Source: Paracoccus rhizosphaerae | GTDB lineage: Bacteria > Pseudomonadota > Alphaproteobacteria > Rhodobacterales > Rhodobacteraceae | Length of the DNA stretch: 34,982 bases | Direction: 5' to 3' | Assembly (NCBI RefSeq): GCF_026162645.1 | Contig: NZ_JAOTBE010000039.1 | Location: forward strand, 1-34,982 | Shown: positions 1-7,732 of the stretch, piece by piece | Numbering within the stretch: position 1 is the stretch's first letter | Layout: each line of letters starts with the position of its first letter | Program-made: the position numbers and the translations under genes | Notes under the pieces: model-generated | What the model was told of the DNA's origin: nothing | Database searches by the model: none | Seen by the model: the letters and a program-made list of their open reading frames with translations, nothing else

Positions 1-176
1 GTCTTTGCCGGTCCATATTCCTTCGGTGCGTCGCACCACCGCAAGCCGTTGCGATTGATGAAGATAATGCCGCTGAGGACCCGCAGATCATCGACGCGCG
101 GACGGCCATGGCTCTTGGGGAAGAAAGGGCGAAGGCGCACCATCTGTACCTCGGTCAGCCAAAACAGATTGCTCAT
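1..176 (-). CDS. IS5-family transposase, N-terminal 58 residues (partial)
   Basis: The reading frame starts at the ATG at 176-174 and is still open at base 1. The visible protein begins MSNLFWLTEVQM and continues with FFPKSHGRPRVDD, GIIFINRNGLRW and APKEYGP. These blocks match the DUF4096-type N-terminal domain of short IS5-group transposases that precedes the DDE nuclease domain. The start is supported by an AGGAG ribosome site (plus-strand ctcct at 186-190) about 9 nt upstream. In this subgroup a second, frameshifted reading frame usually supplies the catalytic part. Whether this copy is intact cannot be judged, because the rest lies to the left of the window. Confidence 0.8.
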   Translation of the reverse strand, partial: MSNLFWLTEVQMVRLRPFFPKSHGRPRVDDLRVLSGIIFINRNGLRWCDAPKEYGPAK

Positions 177-238
177 CAATCAGGTCTCCTTACGAGCCCT
201 GAGTCACGCAAAGGAAGTGAAATCAATGGGTCTGGAGC
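1..238 (-). mobile_element. Left part of an IS5-family insertion sequence, cut by the window edge
   Basis: The first 176 bases encode the N-terminus of an IS5-type transposase on the minus strand, and the 60 bp in front of its ATG look like the end of the element. A CTAG tetranucleotide sits at 239-242; IS5-group elements often insert at CTAG or YTAR, so I place the boundary near 238. The other end and the second inverted repeat lie outside the window, so neither the boundary nor the target duplication can be confirmed here. Confidence 0.5.
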
Positions 239-242
239 CTAG

Positions 243-1011
243 AGGCGGGCACTTCGCAAAGTCAGTCTTGGGCCCCTGTTGGATCAGCATGGGACCAAGT
301 GGAAACCTTCACGGGGCGGCATTGCCAGAGGTGAGGTGCTTGTGAGGGTCCATTTCCCGCGCGATACCGCTGGCCCCGCTATCCGTTCCCCGAGATGATC
401 ACGGCTGAAATCCGGTCAGACGCACATAAGGGTTGGCGACCTGTCGAAGTTGCGTGCCGGGCGGGCTATGTCGAACTCTATGTGGGCAACCTCTACCAGC
501 CGACGCACGCGGCGTGCCCCTTTGGCAGACTGCAAGAAGCCCCTTAAGCGAATAGCTTACAGGCCCGGCAGACTAATACGTGTGGCGCAAGACCTGCTGT
601 GTCTGGGCGATTTACACGTATGACAAAACGGATGAACCCGGGGAATTTGAAGTCAGCTTTTCGGGCGGCTATGCAGTCTCAGTCTTGCCCGATCCCTTAG
701 GAGACAACCTGTCCCAACTGCCGATCTGCGGGACTCCATCATCATCTGGCGCAATCCCTGGATGGCGGGCGGTTCCATTCCCGAGTTGACCGCGACCATG
801 AACAAGATCGGGCGGATGGCATGGGTCTGTTGCAGCGGTACACTGGCCGCATTCCATCATGCACAGAATCCGGGTCGATCTTTCTTGGCTTAAAACCAAT
901 CATCTGAATGGCGAGTCATGCAGGCAACGGTTCCGTTCGATGAAAACGCTCTACACAACCTCTACACGGGTTCTGATCCAGCTCAGAATATCTTGTAATT
1001 TAATGAAATCA
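243..1011. other. Gene-poor stretch with decayed coding remnants
   Basis: No convincing intact gene is present in about 770 bp between the IS end and the tRNA-His gene. Short plus-strand frames look like broken coding sequence. One around 620-705 reads EPGEFEVSFSGGYAVSVLPD. Another in a different frame around 735-845 reads IIIWRNPWMAGG, then ELTATMNKIGRMAWVCC. A frame change near 710-735 would join them into one former protein. I do not recognise the family. No ribosome-binding site, promoter or terminator stands out. A pseudogene flanking an IS copy and a tRNA gene is plausible but inferred. Confidence 0.4.
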
Positions 1012-1088
1012 TGGTACCGCCTCCCCGGCTCGAACGGGGGACCTCTAGATCCACAATCTAGCGCTCTAACCAACTGAGCTAAGGCGGC
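1012..1088 (-). tRNA. tRNA-His (anticodon GTG)
   Basis: The minus strand folds into a full cloverleaf with the 3' CCA encoded (TGG at 1012-1014 on the plus strand). The anticodon stem CTAGA/TCTAG encloses the loop TTGTGGA with anticodon GTG. The acceptor stem is GCCGCCT against AGGCGGT, so the first pair is G1:U72 and the discriminator is A73. The base before G1 is U, so no genomic G-1 is encoded. Most bacteria have G-1:C73 in tRNA-His. Its absence together with A73 is a known feature of a group of alphaproteobacteria and supports the taxonomic placement. Confidence 0.95.
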
Positions 1089-1189
1089 ACAGAGCGGTTC
1101 TTTAGACCTGGTGCGCGGCCGTTGCAAGCCCCGCTTGCCGCGAAAATGCACCCGCGTTACAGAAAGTTCTGACGCGAAAGGAAAGTCTC

Positions 1190-1405
1190 ATGGGCATCAA
1201 CAGCGAAAGCGACATCTCGGCCAATCTGCAGATCGGACCGACCGACCAGGGGATGGTCCGCATCTATGTGCAGGGCGACGGTATCGACCTGCCGATGGAC
1301 TTCGACCCCGAGGAGGCCGCCGAAATCGCCGAGGAGTTGATGGCCGCGGCCGAGGCGGCGCGCGGGATGGCCCAGGGCGGCAAGCCTAAAAAGCCCCGGC
1401 GCTGA
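1190..1405 (+). CDS. Small conserved DUF6324-like protein (71 aa)
   Basis: The 71-residue acidic protein starts MGINSESDISANLQIGPTDQ and contains GMVRIYV and MDFDPEEAAEIAEEL, then a basic tail ending KPKKPRR. This matches my memory of a small family (DUF6324) found in Rhodobacteraceae; no function is known. It has no signal peptide or membrane helix and should be cytoplasmic, probably with a short beta-strand region followed by an alpha helix. The start is supported by AAAGGAAAG 7-15 nt upstream. Its last 20 bases overlap the 3' end of the convergent mmcB gene. The family name is moderately sure; the gene itself is well supported by codon use and ribosome site. Confidence 0.8.
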   Translation: MGINSESDISANLQIGPTDQGMVRIYVQGDGIDLPMDFDPEEAAEIAEELMAAAEAARGMAQGGKPKKPRR

Positions 1406-1850
1406 TCCCATCGGGGTCACATAGCCCCTGCAGGCGCAGCGCGGCGGCACGGGCGAAGTCGCGCTGCACCTTCGCGCGACGCGCGCCCGCCAGCCGCGTC
1501 TCGGGGCCAATGCGGACCAGCTCGGCCCCGAAGGCGTCGGCCTGGATCAAGCCCGTATCCTCGGGCAGTAGATCGACCGGAAAGTCGGCATCGACCGCCC
1601 AGAAGTAGCGATCGCACCAGTCAAGATAGCCCTGCCATTTGCGATCGGCGCGGAAGTCAGCGCGCCCGCTCTTGCATTCGACGATCCAAAGTTCGCCCTT
1701 GGGGCCAAGGCTGATCAGGTCGACGCGCAGCCCGCGGGCGGGCACGAACTCGGTCAGGACGGCGTGATCCAGGCTGCGCAGAAGCCGGCCGCAGCCACGC
1801 GCAAGACGCTGGCCGGGCATCGGCGGCAGGACATCGGTCTGGTGCAACAT
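1386..1850 (-). CDS. mmcB: MmcB family DNA repair protein
   Basis: This protein of about 154 residues resembles MmcB of Caulobacter, a predicted nuclease-fold protein needed for tolerance of mitomycin C damage and induced by the SOS response. The sequence shows an N-terminal helix (GQRLARGCGRLLRSL), then RVDLISLGP, ELWIVECKSGRADF and KWQGYLDWCDRYFWAVD. The D...ECK arrangement fits the core of PD-(D/E)XK nucleases. The ATG at 1850 is preferred; a GTG at 1868 would add six residues, and neither has a strong ribosome site. The gene is convergent with and overlaps the DUF6324-like gene by 20 bp. It is divergent from ridA, with about 100 bp between the two starts. Assignment is by motif only. Confidence 0.82.
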   Translation of the reverse strand: MLHQTDVLPPMPGQRLARGCGRLLRSLDHAVLTEFVPARGLRVDLISLGPKGELWIVECKSGRADFRADRKWQGYLDWCDRYFWAVDADFPVDLLPEDTGLIQADAFGAELVRIGPETRLAGARRAKVQRDFARAAALRLQGLCDPDGISAGAF

Positions 1851-1947
1851 CGGCCCACGATAGAACACAGCAGGAACAACCGCAAGCCGCCTTGCCGCTG
1901 TCCGAGGCCGCGTATAGCGTCCCGCGACATCATCAATGGAGTTTCAG

Positions 1948-2295
1948 ATGAGCGACATCAAACGCATCGGCACCGGCCCCCGCATGAGCCAGGCGGTCAT
2001 CGCCAACGGCTTCGTCTTCCTGGCGGGCCAGGTCGGCGAACCGGGGACGCCGGTGGCCGACCAGACACGCGCGGTGCTGGCGCAGATCGACGATCTGCTG
2101 GCGCAGGCTGGCACCGACAAGACGCGCATCGTGTCGGCCCAGGTCTGGATGGCCGACATGGCCGATTTCGCCGAGATGAACGCCGTCTGGGACGCCTGGG
2201 TGCCGCAGGGCCAGACCCCGGCGCGCGCCACGGGCGAATCCGCGCTGGCGACCCCCGACTACAAGGTCGAGATCATCGTGACTGCGGTTCTCTGA
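1948..2295 (+). CDS. RidA family protein (YjgF/YER057c/UK114)
   Basis: The 115-residue protein has the complete Rid fold: an N-terminal strand region (SQAVIANGFVFLAGQVG), a DQTRAVLAQIDDLLAQAG helix, VSAQVWMADMADFAEMNAVW, and the closing block PARATGESALA followed by YKVEIIVTAVL. RidA proteins are usually trimeric, and members with the conserved arginine hydrolyse reactive 2-aminoacrylate enamines to ketoacids and ammonia. The arginine of PAR and the glutamate of VEI are both present, so activity is plausible. The ATG at 1948 follows GGAG with a six-base spacer; the earlier in-frame ATG at 1936 has no ribosome site. The last 23 bases overlap the convergent lpxB gene. Confidence 0.9.
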   Translation: MSDIKRIGTGPRMSQAVIANGFVFLAGQVGEPGTPVADQTRAVLAQIDDLLAQAGTDKTRIVSAQVWMADMADFAEMNAVWDAWVPQGQTPARATGESALATPDYKVEIIVTAVL

Positions 2296-3433
2296 TCGCC
2301 GACAGGACCGAGCGCGCCGCGCGCAGGCCCGGCGCCTCACCCCCCTTGCCCAGGCGCTGCATCGTCAGGTCCATCGCCTCCATCTGCGCCCGGCGCGCCA
2401 CGGCATTCTCAAGGACCTCCTGCAGACCCTCTGCCAGCGGTCCCGGCTGGCAGTTGCGGCCCAGATATTCGGGCACGGCGCGGGTCTCGCTGACCAGGTT
2501 GACCAGCGTGACCGTATCCGTGCGCAGGAGCCAGCCGATCACCATGCGGCTGAGTGGGGCCATGTCATAGCCGATGACCATGGGAACGCGGTTGGCCGCG
2601 AGGTCCAGACTGACCGTTCCGGACGCCGCCAGCGCCAGATCGGCGGCGGAAAAGGCGGCGCGCTTGGCTTCGGCATCCTCAATCACGATCGGCGCGGAGG
2701 GCCAGCGGCGCGTCATGTCGCGGACCATGGCGGCGACGCCGGGGACGGTCGGCAGGACGACCCGGATCTCGGGGACGCGGTCGCGCAGCCGCATCAATGC
2801 CTCGTCGAAACGCGGGGCCAGGCGCGACACCTCGGACCGCCGCGACCCCGGCAGGCACAGGACGACGGGCGCATCCGCGGCGATGCCGTGGCTGTCGCGG
2901 AAGGCTGCGGCCTTCTCGGGTCCGGCAATCTTGGCCGTGGCGACTGGGTGACCCACGAAGTCGCAGGTCATTCCGGCGGCCCGCATCAGCGGCGGCTCGA
3001 ATGGCAAAATCGCCAGGACGTGGTCGATCACCTGGGCCATCTTCGCAGCGCGTCCGGGGCGCCATGCCCAGACCGAGGGCGCGACATAGTGGATCGTGCG
3101 CAGATCAGGCCGTCGCGCCCGGACAAGCCGCGCCACCCGCAGGCAGAAGTCGGGGCTATCGATACCGATCAGCGCGTCGGGTTCGGCTGCGATGACGGCC
3201 TCTGCAGTCTCTGCGATGCGGCGCTTGAGGTGGCGGTACTTCGGCAGCACCTCCCAGATGCCCATCAGGCTGAGCTCGTCCATGGGAAACAGGCTTTGCA
3301 GCCCCAGGTCCTGCATGGCGGGTCCGCCGATGCCGGTGATGTGGGCCTCCGGGTCAAGCTGCTGCAGACCCGACATCAGGGACGCGCCCAGAAGGTCGCC
3401 CGACGCCTCTCCTGCGATCAAGAAATAGCGCAT
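2273..3433 (-). CDS. lpxB: Lipid-A-disaccharide synthase
   Basis: LpxB (386 residues, close to the 382 of Escherichia coli) condenses UDP-2,3-diacylglucosamine with lipid X to form the lipid A disaccharide at the inner face of the cytoplasmic membrane. The start MRYFLIAGEASGD carries the family GEASGD signature at residues 8-13. Further on are ITGIGGPAM, GIDSPDFCLR, HYVAPSVWAWRPGRA, LPFEP, VGHP, LCLPGSRRSEV, and the C-terminal donor-site region ALAASGTVSLDLA. The gene is the last of the fabZ-lpxA-lpxI-lpxB block, 76 nt after lpxI, and its 3' end overlaps the convergent ridA gene by 23 bp. The longer open frame upstream of the ATG is only the shadow of lpxI. Confidence 0.97.
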   Translation of the reverse strand: MRYFLIAGEASGDLLGASLMSGLQQLDPEAHITGIGGPAMQDLGLQSLFPMDELSLMGIWEVLPKYRHLKRRIAETAEAVIAAEPDALIGIDSPDFCLRVARLVRARRPDLRTIHYVAPSVWAWRPGRAAKMAQVIDHVLAILPFEPPLMRAAGMTCDFVGHPVATAKIAGPEKAAAFRDSHGIAADAPVVLCLPGSRRSEVSRLAPRFDEALMRLRDRVPEIRVVLPTVPGVAAMVRDMTRRWPSAPIVIEDAEAKRAAFSAADLALAASGTVSLDLAANRVPMVIGYDMAPLSRMVIGWLLRTDTVTLVNLVSETRAVPEYLGRNCQPGPLAEGLQEVLENAVARRAQMEAMDLTMQRLGKGGEAPGLRAARSVLSAIREPQSR

Positions 3434-3509
3434 ACCGCAGTGCCTCTCGCCAATGACCCAAGGGCTAGCCCCGACAGGACACGAAGGCGAGTCATTTTCG
3501 GCCGCGCCT

Positions 3510-4319
3510 TCAGGCCAGCCCCCCGGCTGCCCAGAGGAACAGCCCAGCTGCCTCGGCCCTCCGCACCATTTCAGCCTGTTCCAGCAGAATGACGCCGCCA
3601 GCAGCCCAAGCGATCCCCGCCAGTCCGGCGGCAGCGGCCTGATCGACGCTGTCAGGCCCCAGGACGGGCAGATCGACGCGCCGATCCTGGCCGGGCTTCG
3701 GCGCCTTGAAGAAGACGCCCTTGGCTCCGTTCGGATTCGGTCGCAGGCCAGAATGACGCGCGGCGAAGTCCAACATGGCCTCCGTTCCCGGCAGCGTCTC
3801 CAGTGCCAGGCACAGCCCCTGCGCCACCACCACGCCCTGCCCAAGGTCCAGCGCGCCTGTCTGCGCCAAGATCGCGGCAGCCTTGGCCGCGTCGCGCTTG
3901 TCGGCATCGGTCGGCGCGCCGCAGACCACTCCTTCACCGGGGATCAGAGATGCAGCGACTTCCTCGACAGGACAGACTGTTACACCGCTTTCCTCGAAGA
4001 CGTCGAGGACCGTCCTCAGTGCTGCGTCGTCGCCCGACTGCATCGCCATCAGGATCCGGGGCACCAGCTGCGCCGTTCGCGGATCGAATGCCTCAGGGTC
4101 GAGACGCGGCCTGCGGATTGCCCCCGCGAAGACGACGCGGTCGATGCCCTGGTCGTGCAGTTCGTCCAAGAAGGGGACCAGACGCTCCAGCCGGAAAGGG
4201 GTCGCGGCCAGGCCCTCGGGTTCGAAGCCGTCCAGCGCGAAGACGGCCGGGTCCTGCAGCTGCGCCGCGATGGCGGGGGCAAGCCGACCTTGGCCGGCGA
4301 TGATCGCGATACGGCTCAT
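3510..4319 (-). CDS. lpxI: UDP-2,3-diacylglucosamine pyrophosphatase LpxI
   Basis: LpxI (DUF1009, 269 residues) replaces LpxH in alphaproteobacteria and hydrolyses UDP-2,3-diacylglucosamine to lipid X and UMP, the step just before LpxB. The protein starts MSRIAIIAGQGRLAPAIA, a Rossmann-like N-terminal domain. It continues with DRVVFAGAIRRPRLDP and the C-terminal LpxI domain containing DAAKAAAILAQTGALDLGQG, VVVAQGLCLALE and a conserved GVFFKAPKPGQD block. It begins 6 nt after the lpxA stop and lies 76 nt before lpxB, so co-transcription is very likely. Finding LpxI between LpxA and LpxB is the usual alphaproteobacterial order and supports the call. Confidence 0.95.
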   Translation of the reverse strand: MSRIAIIAGQGRLAPAIAAQLQDPAVFALDGFEPEGLAATPFRLERLVPFLDELHDQGIDRVVFAGAIRRPRLDPEAFDPRTAQLVPRILMAMQSGDDAALRTVLDVFEESGVTVCPVEEVAASLIPGEGVVCGAPTDADKRDAAKAAAILAQTGALDLGQGVVVAQGLCLALETLPGTEAMLDFAARHSGLRPNPNGAKGVFFKAPKPGQDRRVDLPVLGPDSVDQAAAAGLAGIAWAAGGVILLEQAEMVRRAEAAGLFLWAAGGLA

Positions 4320-4325
4320 GCGTCG

Positions 4326-5114
4326 TCAGATGTCCTTTGGGGCGAGAAAGCTGCGGTCTGACGGGCCAAGGATGAAGTCCAGCACGTCACGCTCCATTCC
4401 CGATACCTCTGCCTCGGAACGGTGCCGGGCGGCGTCGCGGAACGATCCGCGCCCAAGATCCGCCAGAAGATCGCGGAGCGCGGCGATGTCGCCGCGGCTG
4501 GCGCCGCGGCGCCGCAGGCCCACCAGGTTCAGCCCGTCCAGATGCCCGCGAGGTCCTTGCACAAGGCCATAGGGGATCACATCGGCCGTCACCATGGTGA
4601 CAGCGCCGATCATCGCGCCCCGCCCAATGCGCACCCACTGATGAACACCCGACAGGCCGCCGACGATCACGTCGTCCTCCAGCACGCAGTGGCCGGCGAC
4701 GGCCACGCTGTTGGCAAGGATCACGCGGTCGCCGATCCGGCAGTCGTGACCGACATGGGAGTTGGCCATGAACAGCCCATCGTTTCCGACCTGCGTCACC
4801 CCGCCACCGCCGGCCGTGCCGGGGTTCATGGTGACGTATTCGCGGATGCGGTTGCGAGCGCCGATTTCCAGGCGGACGTCCTCGCCCTTGAACTTCAGGT
4901 CCTGCGGCACCTCTCCGATCGAGGCGAAGGGGAAGATCACCGTCCCCTCGCCGATCGTGGTGTCGCCGCTGATCACGACATGCGACTTCAGCACCACCCC
5001 GTCGGCCAGACGGACGCGGGGTCCGACGACGCTGAACGGCCCGATCTCGACACCGGCGCCGATCTCGGCACCGGTCTCGATCACGGCCGAGGGGTGGATG
5101 CGGGTTTCAGCCAT
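4326..5114 (-). CDS. lpxA: UDP-N-acetylglucosamine acyltransferase
   Basis: LpxA (262 residues) performs the first step of lipid A synthesis, transferring a 3-hydroxyacyl chain from acyl carrier protein to UDP-GlcNAc in the cytoplasm. The N-terminal two thirds show left-handed beta-helix hexapeptide repeats ([43 protein letters not shown]). The segment [12 protein letters not shown] holds the conserved histidines at 120 and 123; the second corresponds to the catalytic base of the E. coli enzyme. The C-terminal part (from about 195) is the usual helical domain. The start overlaps the fabZ stop by 8 bp, which suggests translational coupling. Chain-length preference cannot be read with confidence. 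Confidence 0.97.
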   Translation of the reverse strand: MAETRIHPSAVIETGAEIGAGVEIGPFSVVGPRVRLADGVVLKSHVVISGDTTIGEGTVIFPFASIGEVPQDLKFKGEDVRLEIGARNRIREYVTMNPGTAGGGGVTQVGNDGLFMANSHVGHDCRIGDRVILANSVAVAGHCVLEDDVIVGGLSGVHQWVRIGRGAMIGAVTMVTADVIPYGLVQGPRGHLDGLNLVGLRRRGASRGDIAALRDLLADLGRGSFRDAARHRSEAEVSGMERDVLDFILGPSDRSFLAPKDI

Positions 5115-5583
5115 CCTTGCGGGCCATCATCGCCGTATATTCGGCCGAGGCGCAAAGCTGGCCGTCGACCATGGCCTTGCCTTCGAACTTCCAGATCTTG
5201 CCGCCGCCGCGGATGGCGCGGCAGTGCAGTTCCAGCACGTCGCCCGGCACGACCATGCGGCGGAACTTGCAGTTATCGATGCCCATGAAATAGGTCAGCA
5301 TCTCCTCGTCCACGACGTTCATGCTGATGCCCACCACGACGGCGGCGGTCTGGGCCATCGCCTCGATGATGGTGACGCCGGGCATGACCGGCTGGTTCGG
5401 GAAATGGCCCTGGAAATGCGGCTCGTTCGATGTGACGTTCTTGATCCCGACGGCGCTTTCGAACGGCACGATGTCGCGCACCTTGTCGATGAACAGGAAG
5501 GGATAGCGGTGGGGAATGATCCGCTTGATCAGCGACAGGTCGGCCTCGGTATAGGGGGCGGGGTTGCGCGTCTCGTCAGCCAT
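5107..5583 (-). CDS. fabZ: 3-hydroxyacyl-ACP dehydratase FabZ
   Basis: FabZ (158 residues) dehydrates 3-hydroxyacyl-ACP in fatty acid elongation and competes with LpxA for the same substrate pool, so their joint operon makes biological sense. The hot-dog fold is clear: [17 protein letters not shown] at the N-terminus, then [15 protein letters not shown] and IIEAMAQTA with the catalytic His60 and Glu74. The ATG at 5583 is chosen because AAGGAA lies about 7 nt upstream. An in-frame upstream start at 5619 would fall inside an inverted repeat and lacks a ribosome site. The stop overlaps the lpxA start by 8 bp. In most relatives bamA, lpxD or both lie just upstream of fabZ; here a membrane protein gene ends 61 nt upstream instead. 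Confidence 0.96.
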   Translation of the reverse strand: MADETRNPAPYTEADLSLIKRIIPHRYPFLFIDKVRDIVPFESAVGIKNVTSNEPHFQGHFPNQPVMPGVTIIEAMAQTAAVVVGISMNVVDEEMLTYFMGIDNCKFRRMVVPGDVLELHCRAIRGGGKIWKFEGKAMVDGQLCASAEYTAMMARKDG

Positions 5584-5612
5584 GTGCGTTCCTTGGGCGA
5601 TTTGACTTCGGG

Positions 5613-5638
5613 TTACCAACGGGGGCGCGGGTTGGCAA
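5613..5638. repeat. Inverted repeat in the leader of fabZ
   Basis: On the plus strand TTACCAAC (5613-5620) and GTTGGCAA (5631-5638) are inverted copies separated by 10 GC-rich bases. In RNA of the minus strand this gives an eight-pair stem including one G:U pair. It lies 29 nt upstream of the fabZ start, between the upstream membrane-protein gene and fabZ. No run of T follows, so it is unlikely to be a simple terminator. It could be a regulator site for an internal fabZ-lpx promoter or an mRNA processing stem. Confidence 0.5.
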
Positions 5639-5644
5639 GCACGC

Positions 5645-7732
5645 TCAGGCGCGTCCCCGCCGGCCCTCGGCCAGCCAGCCGGTCAGGATCAGCCCCGATA
5701 TCAGCACCAGCCACGCCCATCCGGGCAGCAGCGGGCGCCGCTCCAGTCCGGTGACGGTGGCGGCATCTCGGGGGGTGATGCCGATCCAGTTGCCGCCAAT
5801 GCCCGATCCGCTGGTGGCGCGGCCCGCGCGGACCTGGCGCAGGTCCGGCACGCCCTCGGACAGGTGCTGGACCGATCCCTCGCTCGCCTTGACCAGCGGC
5901 GCCAGCAGCGGCGCGTCAGCCACCGTCTCCTCGAATTCGCGGGGGGCCGAGGGGCCAAGCGCCAGGACCCGCCGCAGATCGCCGTCCTGCAGGCGATAGA
6001 GCCCCGGCTCGGGCGCGGTCCATTCGGCGGTGAAGCGCCCCGGCCCTTCCTCGGTCAGCGGGACCTGAACCTCGCTGCCGTCGGGCTGCGTCACCACCAG
6101 CGGGCCGGCGTTTTCCGCCATGGTGCGACGGGTGAACCGCACCGTCAGGCCGTCGCTGATATCGGCCAGCAGCGCCTCCTCCTCCAGCTCGGGTTCCTTC
6201 ATCGACCAATGCGCGATCCGGCGCAGAAGCTCCAGCTGCGGGCCGCCGCCCTCGAAGCCGCGCCCCCACAGCCACACCTGGTCCGAGGTCAAGAGCGCGA
6301 CGCGCCCCTTGCCCACCCGGTCCAGGATCAGAAGCGGGCTGTCGTCCGCGCCTGTCATGGCGACCTGCGCACCGGGATCGGGCGTCACCTCGGCCATGCG
6401 CAGCCAGCGGCCCCAATCGGGATCCTCGCCCGCGCCGGGCAGGCCGGCGGTCACGGGATGTCGCTGCCCGTCCTCGGTCAGGCGGGGCAGATAAGGCTCT
6501 TCGATCACACGGCCGGTGGGGCGTGCGGGCAGGATCCGACCCAGGGGCGACAGGTTCAGGCTCTCGACCGAGGCCATCTCGGGGCCCGCCGACACCAGGA
6601 TTGCGCCCCCCTCTTGAACATAGCGGGCGATGTTCGCGTAGTAGTCGGGCGGCAGGATGCCCCGGACGCGATAGCGGTCGAAGATGATCAGGTCGAAGTC
6701 GTCAATCCGGTCCAGGAACAGCTCCTGCGTCGGAAACGCGATCAGCGACAGTTCAGACACGGGCACCCCGTCGAACTTGTCGGGCGGGCGCAGAATGGTG
6801 AAATGGATCAGATCGACCGCCGCGTCAGATTTCAGAAGATTGCGCCAGGTGCGTTCGCCGGCATGGGGCTCGCCTGATACCAGCAGCACGCGCAGGCGGT
6901 CGCGGACGCCGTTGATGCTGATCGCGGCCGAGTTGTTGCGCTCGGTCAGCTCACCGGGTTCGGCGTCCACAAAGATCTGCACGACGTTCTGTCCGGCATG
7001 GGACGGCACCACGGGCAGGGTCAGGCTGGTGTTCATCGGCACGGCAAAGCTCTGCGCGTCCTCACCGTCCAGCGACAGGCGCAGGTTGACGCTGCCGGTG
7101 CGGCTGGCCTCGGGAACGTCGCCCTGATCCTCGACCCGAAGGCGGATCGTCACCTCCTGGTCGATTAGGCCGAAGGCGGGCGCTTCCTCGATGACCAAGC
7201 GGCGGTCCCAGTCCTGCGGCTGGCCGGTCAGCAGGACGTGCAGCGGCGCGGGCAGTTGGGTGGGCAGCATCGCAGGGTCGTGCAGCCGGCCGTCCGTGAC
7301 CGCGATGACGCCTGCCAGCCGCGCGTCGGGTTCGGCGGCGGTGGCACGCGTTAGCGCGGTCGCCAGCAGCGTGCCATCCGCGTCGTCGCCAACCGTCAGG
7401 CGGCGCACCTCGGTCCCCGGCAGCGCCGAGAGCTGCGCCGACAGATCCTCTACCGCCTGATCGACCTGCGCCGACCGCCCCGGCAGCCTCTGGCTGGAGG
7501 AGCGGTCGTCCAGCAGGATCACGATATCGCTCAGCCCCGCGCGGGTGCCCAGCTCCAGCGCGGGACCCGCCAGTGCCAGGGCGGCGGCAAGTCCAGCCAG
7601 GCCGCGCCACGCCCAGCCCCGCAGGCCGCGCCAGAGCGCGAAGCCAGCCACAAGCGCCGCCAGAGCCGCCAGCGCGGCGATGGCCCACCACGGCAGGGCG
7701 GGGTCGAAACGCAGTTGCGTCAGCGCGGTCAT
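5645..7732 (-). CDS. Membrane protein with VWA-like and glutamine-amidotransferase-like domains (695 aa)
   Basis: The function is unknown. Two membrane helices lie at about residues 14-36 and 40-58. They are followed by a VWA-like domain that starts [15 protein letters not shown] (D76-x-S78-x-S80, a MIDAS-type motif) and continues to AVTDG (T146, D147). Residues around 280-500 ([64 protein letters not shown]) resemble the class I glutamine-amidotransferase-like fold found in this protein group. I see no clear Cys-His-Glu triad, so it is probably not an enzyme. A last helix spans about 670-688, with a basic tail. The start overlaps the stop of the DUF4159 gene by 4 bp. It is the last member of the MoxR-DUF58-DUF4159 set. 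Confidence 0.8.
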   Translation of the reverse strand: MTALTQLRFDPALPWWAIAALAALAALVAGFALWRGLRGWAWRGLAGLAAALALAGPALELGTRAGLSDIVILLDDRSSSQRLPGRSAQVDQAVEDLSAQLSALPGTEVRRLTVGDDADGTLLATALTRATAAEPDARLAGVIAVTDGRLHDPAMLPTQLPAPLHVLLTGQPQDWDRRLVIEEAPAFGLIDQEVTIRLRVEDQGDVPEASRTGSVNLRLSLDGEDAQSFAVPMNTSLTLPVVPSHAGQNVVQIFVDAEPGELTERNNSAAISINGVRDRLRVLLVSGEPHAGERTWRNLLKSDAAVDLIHFTILRPPDKFDGVPVSELSLIAFPTQELFLDRIDDFDLIIFDRYRVRGILPPDYYANIARYVQEGGAILVSAGPEMASVESLNLSPLGRILPARPTGRVIEEPYLPRLTEDGQRHPVTAGLPGAGEDPDWGRWLRMAEVTPDPGAQVAMTGADDSPLLILDRVGKGRVALLTSDQVWLWGRGFEGGGPQLELLRRIAHWSMKEPELEEEALLADISDGLTVRFTRRTMAENAGPLVVTQPDGSEVQVPLTEEGPGRFTAEWTAPEPGLYRLQDGDLRRVLALGPSAPREFEETVADAPLLAPLVKASEGSVQHLSEGVPDLRQVRAGRATSGSGIGGNWIGITPRDAATVTGLERRPLLPGWAWLVLISGLILTGWLAEGRRGRA

